From Bifidobacterium simiarum (GTDB lineage Bacteria; Actinomycetota; Actinomycetes; Actinomycetales; Bifidobacteriaceae): a stretch of DNA of 64,000 bases. The stretch is taken from the NCBI RefSeq assembly GCF_002802905.1, contig NZ_PEBK01000004.1:193209-257208 (forward strand), in the 5' to 3' direction. The notes below the pieces were generated by a model, which was given only the letters and a program-made list of their open reading frames with translations, did not search any database and was not told the origin of the DNA. Every line of letters begins with the position of its first letter. The first letter of the stretch is position 1. Positions 38,603 to 46,252 of the stretch are shown piece after piece. Both the position numbers and the translations under genes were made by a program.

Positions 38603-39694
38603 TTAGTACCAGCTGTGGGAGAGCCAGAAGCTGTAGGCGCCCTGGATGCCGCCGTAGCGTTCGTTGCAGTAGCTGATGAACCACTTGAGCTGGGTCTGGT
38701 AGTTGTTCTGCCAGTCGGCGCCCGCGGAGGCCATCTTGCTGCCCGGCAGGGCCTGCGGCAGGCCGTACGCGCCGGAGGAGGGGTTCGTAGAATGCGGATC
38801 CCAGCCGGACTCGTGGTTGATGATGTACACCAGACCGGTGAAGTCGCCCTCGCTGTAGCCGCTGGAGATCAGGTAGTCGTGGGCCCACTGCTGCATCTCG
38901 CCCACCGGAACCGTGGTCCCCACGGAAGCCGAAGACGAAGACGACGAACCCGAGCCAGAGCCGGTCGAACCCGACGAAGAGGATCCCGACGATCCGGTCG
39001 ATTCGGAACTCGTGGTGCCCGTGCCCACCAGCACCACCTTGTTGGTCGGCGCGGTCTTCACCCAGGAGCTGATCGTGTTGCTGGAGATCACCTTGCTGCC
39101 GGCCTTGGTGACCAGGTTCGTGCGGGCCATCACGCCCTTCTTGCCCTCGGTCTTCACCTTCTTGGTGCCGGCGGGCAGCGAATCGGTCTTCTCCTCGACG
39201 GTGTTGAACGGGATCTCGGTCTCCGTGGTCTGCACGGTGGAACCGGATCGTTCGATCTTGATGACGGTGGATTCGCTCACCTTGGTGGTCAGCGACGGCG
39301 AGACGGTGTCGCCGGACTCCAGCGTGATGCCGCCCTGCTCGAGCACCGACTTCACATCGGTGAAGCTCTCGCCCAGCACCACGCGCGAGTCGCCGTTGAT
39401 GACGACCTTGACGTATGACGTATTGGCGTCGGCGCCGCCGCGGCCTTCCTTGATGGCCGTACGCACGTCGCCACGGGAGGCCGCCTGGAAGGCACTGACC
39501 TCATCGCTCTTCGTGGCGGAATAGGCGGTGATCGTGGAACCGGTGTTGGCGTTGCCGCGATGGTAGAGATTCTGTCCGGCCAAACCGCCACCGACCAGCA
39601 TGGCCACCACGGCCAGACCTCCGGCCACACCCATCCACTGACGACGGGTGAAACGCTTAAGAATAAAGGTTTTTTCCTTACGATGGCGTGCCAT
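38603..39694 (-). CDS. Rpf/YabE-like wall hydrolase (DUF348, G5, lytic transglycosylase-type domain)
   Basis: Secreted or membrane-tethered muralytic enzyme, 363 residues. Basic N-terminus (ARHRKEKTFILKRF), hydrophobic helix (WMGVAGGLAVVAMLVGGGLAG, about 22-42), a DUF348 unit (SYVKVVINGDSRVVLGESFTDVKSVLEQGGI), a G5 domain (ESTVIKIERSG...EEKTDSLPAGTKKVKTEGKKGV), a Ser/Gly/Thr linker (about 240-275), then a C-terminal domain WAHDYLISSGYSEGDFTGLVYIINHESGWDPHSTNPSSGAYGLPQALPGSKM typical of transglycosylase-like proteins; the Glu in NHESGW is the likely catalytic acid. AAGGAG precedes ATG 39694. Role: peptidoglycan cleavage in growth or separation. Confidence 0.88.
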   Translation of the reverse strand: MARHRKEKTFILKRFTRRQWMGVAGGLAVVAMLVGGGLAGQNLYHRGNANTGSTITAYSATKSDEVSAFQAASRGDVRTAIKEGRGGADANTSYVKVVINGDSRVVLGESFTDVKSVLEQGGITLESGDTVSPSLTTKVSESTVIKIERSGSTVQTTETEIPFNTVEEKTDSLPAGTKKVKTEGKKGVMARTNLVTKAGSKVISSNTISSWVKTAPTNKVVLVGTGTTSSESTGSSGSSSSGSTGSGSGSSSSSSASVGTTVPVGEMQQWAHDYLISSGYSEGDFTGLVYIINHESGWDPHSTNPSSGAYGLPQALPGSKMASAGADWQNNYQTQLKWFISYCNERYGGIQGAYSFWLSHSWY

Positions 39695-39835
39695 GAATCT
39701 CCTTACGACGGCACAAAACAGGCTCACACAATTCCCACATATTACCTACCGATCGTTAACTATGCAAAACACCGGCGATAATTGCCGGTGTTCTCAACGG
39801 ATCGGTGGTATATTGGCAGTTTTTGCCATACGACT

Positions 39836-39895
39836 GTGGTATCGGGCGATCGCGGTGGTATCGGGCGATCGCGGTGATATCGGATATTCGATACC
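39836..39895. repeat. Tandem repeat GGTATCGGGCGATCGC
   Basis: Two near-identical copies of GGTATCGGGCGATCGCGGT and a partial third ending GGATCGGGCGATCACG, which runs to the thioredoxin stop. It fills the space between the Rpf-like and thioredoxin genes (both minus). Confidence 0.65.
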
Positions 39896-39910
39896 GGCCG
39901 GATCGGGCGA

Positions 39911-40237
39911 TCACGCAGCCGGTTCGGTGACCTTGCCGATCAGCTCCTCAAGATCGGATTCGCGCAGCGCGCCGGCGTTCTTGAACACCACCTCGCCGTT
40001 CTTGATGATGATCAGCGTCGGCACGGCCTGAATGCCCGCGGCCTGCGCCAGACCCTGCTCCTGATCGATGTCGACCTTGGTGAACCAGATGTCGTCGTGC
40101 GATTCGCTGGCGGCCTCGTAGATCGGTCCGAAGGCGCGGCACGGACCGCACCAGGTGGCCCAGAAGTCGATGAAGACGAGCGGATGGTTCTTGATGGTCT
40201 CCTCGAAGTTTCCGGCGTTCAGCTCGTGAGTGGCCAT
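39911..40237 (-). CDS. trxA: Thioredoxin
   Basis: Cytoplasmic disulfide reductase, 108 residues. Seen: NHPLVFIDFWATWCGPCRAFGPIYEAAS with the WCGPC active site, DIDQEQGLAQAAGIQAVPTLIIIKNGEVV with the cis-Pro, and a terminal helix. AAAGGGGAA lies four bases before ATG 40237; the frame is open further up but without a better site. No thioredoxin reductase gene is adjacent. Promoter area carries a 19-base direct repeat. Confidence 0.94.
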   Translation of the reverse strand: MATHELNAGNFEETIKNHPLVFIDFWATWCGPCRAFGPIYEAASESHDDIWFTKVDIDQEQGLAQAAGIQAVPTLIIIKNGEVVFKNAGALRESDLEELIGKVTEPAA

Positions 40238-40320
40238 GACGTTCCCCTTTCGTGGCATGGACGCGCGTGCGCCGCGGGCGGCATGCCCGGTGCGCGACGG
40301 CCGATGCCAATACAGTAGAC

Positions 40321-40357
40321 GGTCAATACGGTAGTGACCGGTCAATACGGTAGTGAC
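40321..40357. repeat. Two direct 19-base repeats before the thioredoxin gene
   Basis: GGTCAATACGGTAGTGACC at 40321-40339, then GGTCAATACGGTAGTGAC at 40340-40357, with a diverged third copy (CCAATACAGTAGAC) just before. Each copy is TTGACC on the minus strand, so it supplies repeated -35-like boxes. The rest of 40358-40566 shows CCGCACGGTTCCCTC-like repeats (about 40453-40500) and no gene. Confidence 0.65.
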
Positions 40358-40566
40358 TATTCCGATAGACACTATTCTGTCGTCAAGCTTCTCACGGATG
40401 ACGCGGACACGCGAGCGTTCCTCTAGCGGCTGATTGTGGGGGACCGCACAGTTTCCTTCCGAAACCGCACGGTTCCCTCCCCGGATCGCACGGTTCCCTC
40501 ACGGATCGTCCGAGTTTCTCACGGATTCGTCGTCATTTCACGCAAAGGTCACGTAGAGGAACGATA

Positions 40567-41205
40567 ATGGGGCCCATGCCGGTTTTGAATGACGAAGTGC
40601 CCGACGAGGGCGATTACGATGCCTCCCGTCGCCGTGGCGAGTTCGATAACATCACGCCCGACGACTTCATCCGTGGTTCAGGCGCGGGCAACCCCCCGGG
40701 GTGGCTGGACGCCATGGACATCGACCATATCCGCCACCAGCTGCCGATCGTGTACGTGGAGATCGTGCCGGTGCGCACCGACGAGTTCGGCCGCATCGCC
40801 AAGGTCGGCACGCTGCTGCGCGTAGGCGACGACGGCGCCATCGAACGCACGCTGATCACCGGTCGCGTGCTGTTCCACGAGTCGCTGCGCGAGGCCGTGG
40901 CCCGCAACATCTCCAAGGATCTGGGCGACATCGCCCTGCCGATGTTCCCGGTGAGCCTGCAGCCGTTCACCGTGGCCGAGTTCTTCCCGACGCCCGGAGT
41001 CTCCGAATTCTACGATCCGCGTCAGCACGCGGTGGCCCTGTGCTACGTGGTGCCGATCGCCGGCGACTGCAAGCCGCAGGACGAGACGCTCGACGTGGAA
41101 TGGGTGAGCGCCGAGGACGCCGTACGCCCCGACTTCCTCAACCAGCTGACCTGCGGCCACGACGTCGTCCTGCGGCGCGCGCTCGCCTGGGCATCGCTGG
41201 GCTGA
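40567..41205 (+). CDS. NUDIX-fold DUF4916 family protein
   Basis: 212 residues, actinobacterial family. Seen: HIRHQLPIVYVEIVPVRTDEFGRIAKVGTLLRVGDDGAIERTLITGRVLFHESLREAVARNISKDLGD, then FPVSLQPFTVAEFFPTPGVSEFYDPRQHAVALCYVVPI. The overall strand order is NUDIX-like, but the canonical box (G-x5-E-x7-REUxEE) is not intact, so hydrolase activity is doubtful. GAGGA lies before the ATG; a second ATG three codons later is possible. Upstream of an alpha/beta hydrolase gene with 76 bases between. Confidence 0.75.
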   Translation: MGPMPVLNDEVPDEGDYDASRRRGEFDNITPDDFIRGSGAGNPPGWLDAMDIDHIRHQLPIVYVEIVPVRTDEFGRIAKVGTLLRVGDDGAIERTLITGRVLFHESLREAVARNISKDLGDIALPMFPVSLQPFTVAEFFPTPGVSEFYDPRQHAVALCYVVPIAGDCKPQDETLDVEWVSAEDAVRPDFLNQLTCGHDVVLRRALAWASLG

Positions 41206-41222
41206 CCGATACGGACTGACCG

Positions 41223-41272
41223 AAATCGTAAAGATCGTAGGAAATCGTAAGGATCGTAGGGAATCGTAAGGA
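41223..41272 (+). repeat. Tandem 19-base repeats carrying AAGGA units before the hydrolase gene
   Basis: GAAATCGTAAAGATCGTAG, GAAATCGTAAGGATCGTAGG, GAATCGTAAGGAG. The last copy supplies the ribosome site AAGGAG for the next gene, so the array looks like a duplicated ribosome-site region. Confidence 0.7.
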
Positions 41273-41281
41273 GAACACGCC

Positions 41282-42163
41282 ATGACCGAACAGACCGAAC
41301 TGTTCATGACCATTGCGCAGACCACGTATCGCCAGGGAGACCCCTCCACGGTCCCGGTGGTGCTCGTCCACGCGTTTCCGGTGGATCATCGCATCTGGGA
41401 CGAATGCGCCGACCGTCTGATCGACTGCTCGGCCGGCGACGGCGATCCGGCCTTCGGCGTCTACGCGCTCGAAATGCCCGGCGCCGGTGAGTGCCCGGTG
41501 CCGACCGCCGAACAGACCGGTCCGGTGGCCGAGGACGGCGCGTACCCCGAGGCCATGACCCGTATGGCCGAGTCGTATGCCGCGGCCCTGCGCAAGGCCG
41601 GATTCGACAAGGCCGTGTGGGTGGGCATCTCGATGGGCGGATACCTGATCCTCGAACTGCACCGACTGCACCCGGAGATGTTCGCCGGCATCATGTTGTG
41701 CGACACCAAGGCCGGGGGAGACGCCCCCGCCACCCGGGCCAATCGCGTGGCCATCGCCGAGGAGTGCGAGAGGCACGACACCGTGGACCCGGTCATGCAT
41801 TTCGCCGAGCCGCACGACGGAGACTCCGTGTGGAAGCGGTCCGACGAGGCCGTGGCGCTGTTCTCCGGATGGATCCGCAGTCAGGATCCGCGCGGCGTGG
41901 CATGGCGTGAGCGGATGGCCGCGGCCCGACCGGACGAAACCGATCAGCTGGCGAAGATCACCGTGCCGGCCGGCATCGTCTCCGGCACGCTCGATCCCTC
42001 CAGCGCTCCGGATCGTATGCGGCCGATCGCCGAGCAGATGACCGGCACCGACTGCGCGTTCACCGTGATCGAGGACGCCGGCCACTTCACCTGCGTCGAG
42101 AAGCCCGACGAGGTGGCCCGCGCGATCCTCGACCTGTGGCGACGCGCGGCGGCGGCCGACTGA
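41282..42163 (+). CDS. Alpha/beta hydrolase
   Basis: 293 residues. Seen: oxyanion region VVLVHAFPVDHRIWDE, nucleophile elbow GISMGGY, acid in GTLDPSSAPDRM (candidate Asp), His in DAGHFTCVEKPDEV. This is the usual Ser-His-Asp layout of small esterases or lactonases. The cap region (about 150-220) is Asp/Glu-rich. AAGGAG precedes the ATG, from a tandem repeat. Substrate unknown; the DUF4916 gene may share its transcript. Confidence 0.85.
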   Translation: MTEQTELFMTIAQTTYRQGDPSTVPVVLVHAFPVDHRIWDECADRLIDCSAGDGDPAFGVYALEMPGAGECPVPTAEQTGPVAEDGAYPEAMTRMAESYAAALRKAGFDKAVWVGISMGGYLILELHRLHPEMFAGIMLCDTKAGGDAPATRANRVAIAEECERHDTVDPVMHFAEPHDGDSVWKRSDEAVALFSGWIRSQDPRGVAWRERMAAARPDETDQLAKITVPAGIVSGTLDPSSAPDRMRPIAEQMTGTDCAFTVIEDAGHFTCVEKPDEVARAILDLWRRAAAAD

Positions 42164-42207
42164 CGCACTGCCAGCTGGCGCATTGTTGACTGATGTATTG
42201 TCCGGTC

Positions 42208-42420
42208 CCTCATCCGACCGACTTCGTCGGCCACCTTCAAGTAAGGGAGGAAGGCTTTCAGCCAACGTTCCGTCTGCTTGCCTGTCGGCAAGCCTTCGCC
42301 TACAAACGGCACTGCCGTTTGTTTAACGGCTCAGCCCAAGGGGAAGGCTTGATAGGAGTCTTTTTCCTTGGCTTCCCCTTGAGGGGAAGCTGTCAGCGTA
42401 GCTGACTGATGAGGTGACTG
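42208..42420. repeat. Mosaic extragenic repeat cluster 7
   Basis: CCTCATCCGACCGACTTCGT module, GCTTGCCTGTCGGCAAGC (a variant of the CGAGCCGACAGGCGAG module), ACAAACGGCACTGCCGTTTGT hairpin, AACGGCTCAGCCCAAGGGG (reverse of the GGCTGAG module), CTTCCCCTTGAGGGGAAG with TGACTGATGAGGTG. It fills the gap between the hydrolase and nudC genes; no gene. Confidence 0.8.
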
Positions 42421-42523
42421 CTGACGAGGTGACCCCTGACGGAGATGCCCCGCCCATAATCCTCACAAATCCTCACATCTCCACTGTCCACGAACATCCA
42501 TCTCGGAAAGCGCACCAACTATC

Positions 42524-43630
42524 GTGAATACCTTCTCACCACTGGCCCTGACCCGCACGCTGCCGTTCCTGCCGCTCGCGCAGGGCACCATCGACTATGA
42601 GGTGGCCCGTCGCGGCGAGGACGGGCTCATCGAATCCGTGCTCACCGAGCCGACGACCCGCGTGTTGCTGATCTCCAACGGCAACATCGCCGTCCCCAAG
42701 GGGCAGGGTGCGCTGGTCGACTACGACGCCGGCCGCATGCGTCCCGCGCTGCTGCCCGGCGACTACGTGCTCGGGGAACTGGCCGCCCGTCGTGGTTCGG
42801 CGTCCGGCCTCGTGCCGATCTTCCTCGGCTCCGAGCGGGCAGGCGAGGCGTCCGCGGCACGGCCCGTGCACTACGTGGCGCTGGACATCACCCGCGCGGT
42901 CCCGTCCGTACCGGATTCCGCCACCGTCGCCGCCGATCACGGCTTCGATCCGGACTCCGACGATGCCGCTGCCGCCGCGGCCGGCAATCTGATCGCCCAG
43001 GCGGCCAAACGGTTCGACTGGGTGGATCTGCGCGGATTCGCCCCGCACGTCTCCGCCCGTGACGCGGGACTGGCCACCAGCGCGGTCACCGTGTCGATCT
43101 GGCATAACCGTCAGCGGTTCTGCCCCTGCTGCGGGGCTCCCGTGGAACCGGCTCTGGGCGGCTGGGCCCAGCGTTGCACCAGCGATGCCGACGGCCGCCG
43201 CATTCTCTTCCCGCGCATCGAACCGGCCGTGATCACCGCGATCGTCGACGGGCATGACCGTCTGCTGCTGCAGCACAACGCCGCGTGGCGGGGCAATCTC
43301 TACTCGGTGTCCGCCGGATTCGTGGAGGCCGGCGAGAACCTGGAGCACGCGGCCCGGCGCGAGGCGCTGGAGGAGACCGGCATCCGGCTGGGCGAGGTGC
43401 GCTACCTCGGTTCGCAGCCGTGGCCGTTCCCCGCCTCGCTGATGATGGCGTTCAAGGCCCAGGCGCTCTCCACCGAGATCCACGTCGACCATGAGGAGAC
43501 CGCCGACGCCCAGTGGTTCACCCGCGACGAATTCACTTCGGCCATGATCTCCGGCCGCATCGGCGTGCCCGGCAAGGCCACGATCGCCCGGTACATGATC
43601 GAGGAGTGGTACGGCCAGCCGCTGTCCTGA
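42524..43630 (+). CDS. nudC: NADH pyrophosphatase (NudC type)
   Basis: NUDIX enzyme cleaving NAD(H), or the NAD cap of RNA, into NMN and AMP. 368 residues: N-terminal domain, a zinc ribbon (FCPCCGAPVEP...RCTSD), then the NUDIX domain with GFVEAGENLEHAARREALEETGI and the family mark SQPWPFP. The fourth zinc Cys, normally two residues after the third, is Asp here (CTSD), so zinc binding may be altered. GTG start at 42524, no clear ribosome site. Longer than E. coli NudC because of an N-terminal extension usual in actinobacteria. Confidence 0.9.
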   Translation: MNTFSPLALTRTLPFLPLAQGTIDYEVARRGEDGLIESVLTEPTTRVLLISNGNIAVPKGQGALVDYDAGRMRPALLPGDYVLGELAARRGSASGLVPIFLGSERAGEASAARPVHYVALDITRAVPSVPDSATVAADHGFDPDSDDAAAAAAGNLIAQAAKRFDWVDLRGFAPHVSARDAGLATSAVTVSIWHNRQRFCPCCGAPVEPALGGWAQRCTSDADGRRILFPRIEPAVITAIVDGHDRLLLQHNAAWRGNLYSVSAGFVEAGENLEHAARREALEETGIRLGEVRYLGSQPWPFPASLMMAFKAQALSTEIHVDHEETADAQWFTRDEFTSAMISGRIGVPGKATIARYMIEEWYGQPLS

Positions 43631-43880
43631 TCGGCTGATCGGCCCGGTACGGATCCTGAACGGTATCCGGATGATCGCCGGACGTTCGTTGGGTGGTTAC
43701 CGGGCGGTTGCCGAACCCCCTTGTCTGTGCGGGGTCTGTGCGGGGCCGACGATTTTGTGGAATTCGCCACATTGCCGTTCGATGGGGGTGAACGTTACGG
43801 GAAAGTCCGCGTTCACTGACCACTTGGTCGCGTATAGTTGGTGGAGTTGACCGCGATAGAACCGGGGAAAGCACAAGACA

Positions 43881-45440
43881 ATGGACCAGAACAACAGCTA
43901 TAACGCCAACTTCGCCGCAGACAATGCGGAGACCATCGCGATGGCGCCTCTGAACATGGAGGAGATGCCCGCACCGCGTGGCAGCCGCAGCCATGTCGCG
44001 AAGAGGAAGCCGGTGGCGCTGATCGTGGCGCTGTCGCTGCTCGCTCTCGTGATCGCGCTGTTCGCGGGGTATGTGATCGGCGGCCAGTACTACTTCAAGG
44101 ACAAGGCCGCGCCGGGCGTCACCTTCGGCGGCGTATCGGTGGCCGGACAGACCGCCGACGAACTCAAGGCCACCGTGAACGACGCCGTGGCCGCCTCCGC
44201 CGTGCAGGTGTCCCTCAAGGGCGGCGACGCCACCAAGGCCAGCCTCAAGGACCTCGGCGTGAGCGTCGACGTGAACAAGACCGTGAGCAACCTGCTCAGC
44301 GCGAAGAAGGACAACGCCTTCGCCAAGGTCAACCCGTTCCAGAAGACCTCCGTGCCGATGGTGACCAGCACCGACAAGCTCGCGATGAGCACCTATCTTT
44401 CCGACACCCTGATCGGCGAGGACGCCCGCGTGGTCAACGCCTCCGTGAACTACGACACCGCGTCCCAGCAGTTCACCGTGTCGTCCAGTCGCGCCGGTGA
44501 GTCGCCCAAGCTCGACACCGTGACCGCGCGCGTGGCCGAGCTGGCCGCCAACCCGGGCACCACGCTCAGGGCCACCGTGGACACGCAGACCGAGAACGCG
44601 CCGATCAGCGACGAGACCGCCGGCACCACCGCCACCGAGGCCAACAAGCGACTGGCCAGCCAGATCGTGATCTCCAACGGCGACACCAAGCAGTTCACCA
44701 TTCCCTCCAGCCAGATCGCCCAGTGGATCAAGATCACCGGCGACCCGGCCAAGGGCACGCTGACGCTCTCCTATGACGAGAACGCCATCAACACCTACCT
44801 TTCCGGCACGCTCTCCAAGGAGCTCAACCAGAAGTCCGTGGCCGAGCAGAACGTCGTGAACTCGCAGGGCACCGTGCTTGCCGTCGAGGTCGAGGGCGTC
44901 AATGGCGTCGAGGTGGCCAGCGACACCAGCAGCACCGCCAAGCAGGTGACTGAGGCCCTGAAGAACGGCTCCTCCGGCGAGATCAAGGCCGATGCGAAGA
45001 TCATCAAGTACGAGACGAAGTCCCGCACCGTGCGCTACGACGTGCCGAACGGCGACCCGCACGCGGTGATCAACCTCAGCGAGCAGAAGGTCTACGCCTA
45101 CAAGGGCACCACGCTGGTCAACACCTTCCTGATGTCGTCCGGCAAGCCCAGCACCCCCACCGACAACGGCACCTTCTACGTGCACACCAAGTACACGTCG
45201 CAGACCATGCGCGGTGAGGACTACGTCACGCCGAACGTGCCGTGGGTCACCTACTACAACGGCGGCGAGGGATTCCACGGCGCCCCGTGGAACACCGACG
45301 GCATCGCCAAGGGCGAGCCGCGCTCCCACGGCTGCACCAACATGAACGTGAGCGACGCGAAGTGGATCTACGACTTCCTGCCGCTCGGCGCCCAGGTCGA
45401 GGTGGTAGGCAGCACCCCCTCCTCGGCAGTCCGTGGCTGA
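43881..45440 (+). CDS. L,D-transpeptidase (YkuD) with peptidoglycan-binding domains
   Basis: Cell-wall cross-linking enzyme, 519 residues. Short cytoplasmic segment, one transmembrane helix (VALIVALSLLALVIALFAGYVIGG, about 50-73), two repeated ectodomains (APGVTFGGVSVAGQTADEL is the VanW-type/PG4 start), then YkuD: VINLSEQKVYAYKGTTLVNTF, FHGAPWNTDGIAKGEPRSHGCTNM with the catalytic His and Cys of SHGCTNM, and a final DFLPLGAQVEVV. A -10 TATAGT at 43833-43838 and GGGGAAAG before the ATG give a short leader. The TGA stop lies in an extragenic repeat (GGCTGAACCCGTTAAG). Confidence 0.93.
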   Translation: MDQNNSYNANFAADNAETIAMAPLNMEEMPAPRGSRSHVAKRKPVALIVALSLLALVIALFAGYVIGGQYYFKDKAAPGVTFGGVSVAGQTADELKATVNDAVAASAVQVSLKGGDATKASLKDLGVSVDVNKTVSNLLSAKKDNAFAKVNPFQKTSVPMVTSTDKLAMSTYLSDTLIGEDARVVNASVNYDTASQQFTVSSSRAGESPKLDTVTARVAELAANPGTTLRATVDTQTENAPISDETAGTTATEANKRLASQIVISNGDTKQFTIPSSQIAQWIKITGDPAKGTLTLSYDENAINTYLSGTLSKELNQKSVAEQNVVNSQGTVLAVEVEGVNGVEVASDTSSTAKQVTEALKNGSSGEIKADAKIIKYETKSRTVRYDVPNGDPHAVINLSEQKVYAYKGTTLVNTFLMSSGKPSTPTDNGTFYVHTKYTSQTMRGEDYVTPNVPWVTYYNGGEGFHGAPWNTDGIAKGEPRSHGCTNMNVSDAKWIYDFLPLGAQVEVVGSTPSSAVRG

Positions 45441-45725
45441 ACCCGTTAAGAAAACGCCAGAGGCGTTTTTAGGACTCAGGCGAGCCGACAGGCGAGCTTA
45501 AAAAAAACGAGCCGACAGGATTTCACCGAGTAATGGACGGCAGAGCCGTTCATCGGTGAAATGCGAGCCGACAGGCGAGCGAAGGCCCGAAGCCCGGATA
45601 TGGGCTTCCCCCTCCGGGGGAAGCTGTCGGCGCTAGCCGACTGATGAGGGGTTTCGAGCGAAGCTTCGTCGTCACCTCATCCGACCGGCTGTCGCCGTCC
45701 ACCTTCCCCTCAAGGGGAAGGCAAG
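45435..45725. repeat. Mosaic extragenic repeat cluster 8, overlapping the transpeptidase stop
   Basis: Begins GGCTGAACCCGTTAAG, whose TGA is the stop, then the AAAACGCCAGAGGCGTTTT hairpin, GGACTCAGGCGAGCCGACAG, ATTTCACCG...CGGTGAAAT hairpin, CGAGCCGACAGGCGAG, CTTCCCCCTCCGGGGGAAG with GCCGACTGATGAGGGG, and a CACCTCATCCGACCGGCTG module. The order matches cluster 6 after gatB almost exactly. Confidence 0.82.
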
Positions 45726-45735
45726 GTCATCTCTC

Positions 45736-45776
45736 AAACGCTCCCTTGGTCTTCGGACCGGGGAGCGTTTTGTTTG
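45736..45776 (+). terminator. Rho-independent terminator before gcvH
   Basis: AAACGCTCCC (45736-45745) pairs with GGGAGCGTTT (45761-45770), followed by TGTTTG. The loop also pairs (TTGGTC/GGACCG). Separates the transpeptidase unit from gcvH. Confidence 0.75.
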
Positions 45777-45829
45777 CCGGGACTTCGCTCTGAGAGTCTC
45801 GGACGATGGCCGCGGGTAGGCTAGGAGTC

Positions 45830-46252
45830 ATGAGTGACGAACTGAGTGAATTTTCGCCCGAGGACGCCGGTAAGAACATCGACATCCCGGATCATCTGAG
45901 CTACACGGCGGACCACGTCTGGGTCGACGACTCCGTGGATCCGCTGGTCATCGGCATCACCGAGTACGCCACCGAGCAGCTGGGTGAGATCGTCTTCGTG
46001 GAGTTCCCCGAGGTCGGGTCCCAGGTGGAGGCCGGCGACGAGATCGCGCAGCTGGAATCCTCCAAGGTGGTCTCCCCGCTGGTCAGCCCGGTGTCCGGCA
46101 CCGTGAAGTACGTGAACCGCGAGGCCTACGACGATCCCTCCGTGATCGACAACGATCCGTATGGCGAGGGATGGCTGATCAAGATCGAGGCCGACGACGA
46201 CGCCCCCGATCTGCTGACCGCCGAGGAATACGCCAAGGTCGCCCATGACTGA
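45830..46252 (+). CDS. gcvH: Glycine cleavage system H protein-like lipoyl carrier
   Basis: 140 residues. Lipoyl domain: YTADHVWVDDSVDPLVIGITEYATEQLGEIVFVEFPEVGSQVEAGDEIAQLESSKVVSPLVSPVSGTVKYVN, with the acceptor Lys in ESSKVVS, and a C-terminal PYGEGWLIKIEADDD. No genes for the P, T or L proteins lie in the window, so it may be a stand-alone lipoyl carrier. A lipoate ligase gene is at 57,948. Its end overlaps the next gene by eight bases. AGGAG and also TAGGCT are placed seven bases before the ATG. Confidence 0.92.
   Translation: MSDELSEFSPEDAGKNIDIPDHLSYTADHVWVDDSVDPLVIGITEYATEQLGEIVFVEFPEVGSQVEAGDEIAQLESSKVVSPLVSPVSGTVKYVNREAYDDPSVIDNDPYGEGWLIKIEADDDAPDLLTAEEYAKVAHD

Noticed and set aside
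38417-39418. Plus-strand open frame opposite the Rpf-like gene.
   Set aside because: The minus strand has signal helix, G5 and transglycosylase-like domains plus AAGGAG; the plus-strand frame has no domain or ribosome site.
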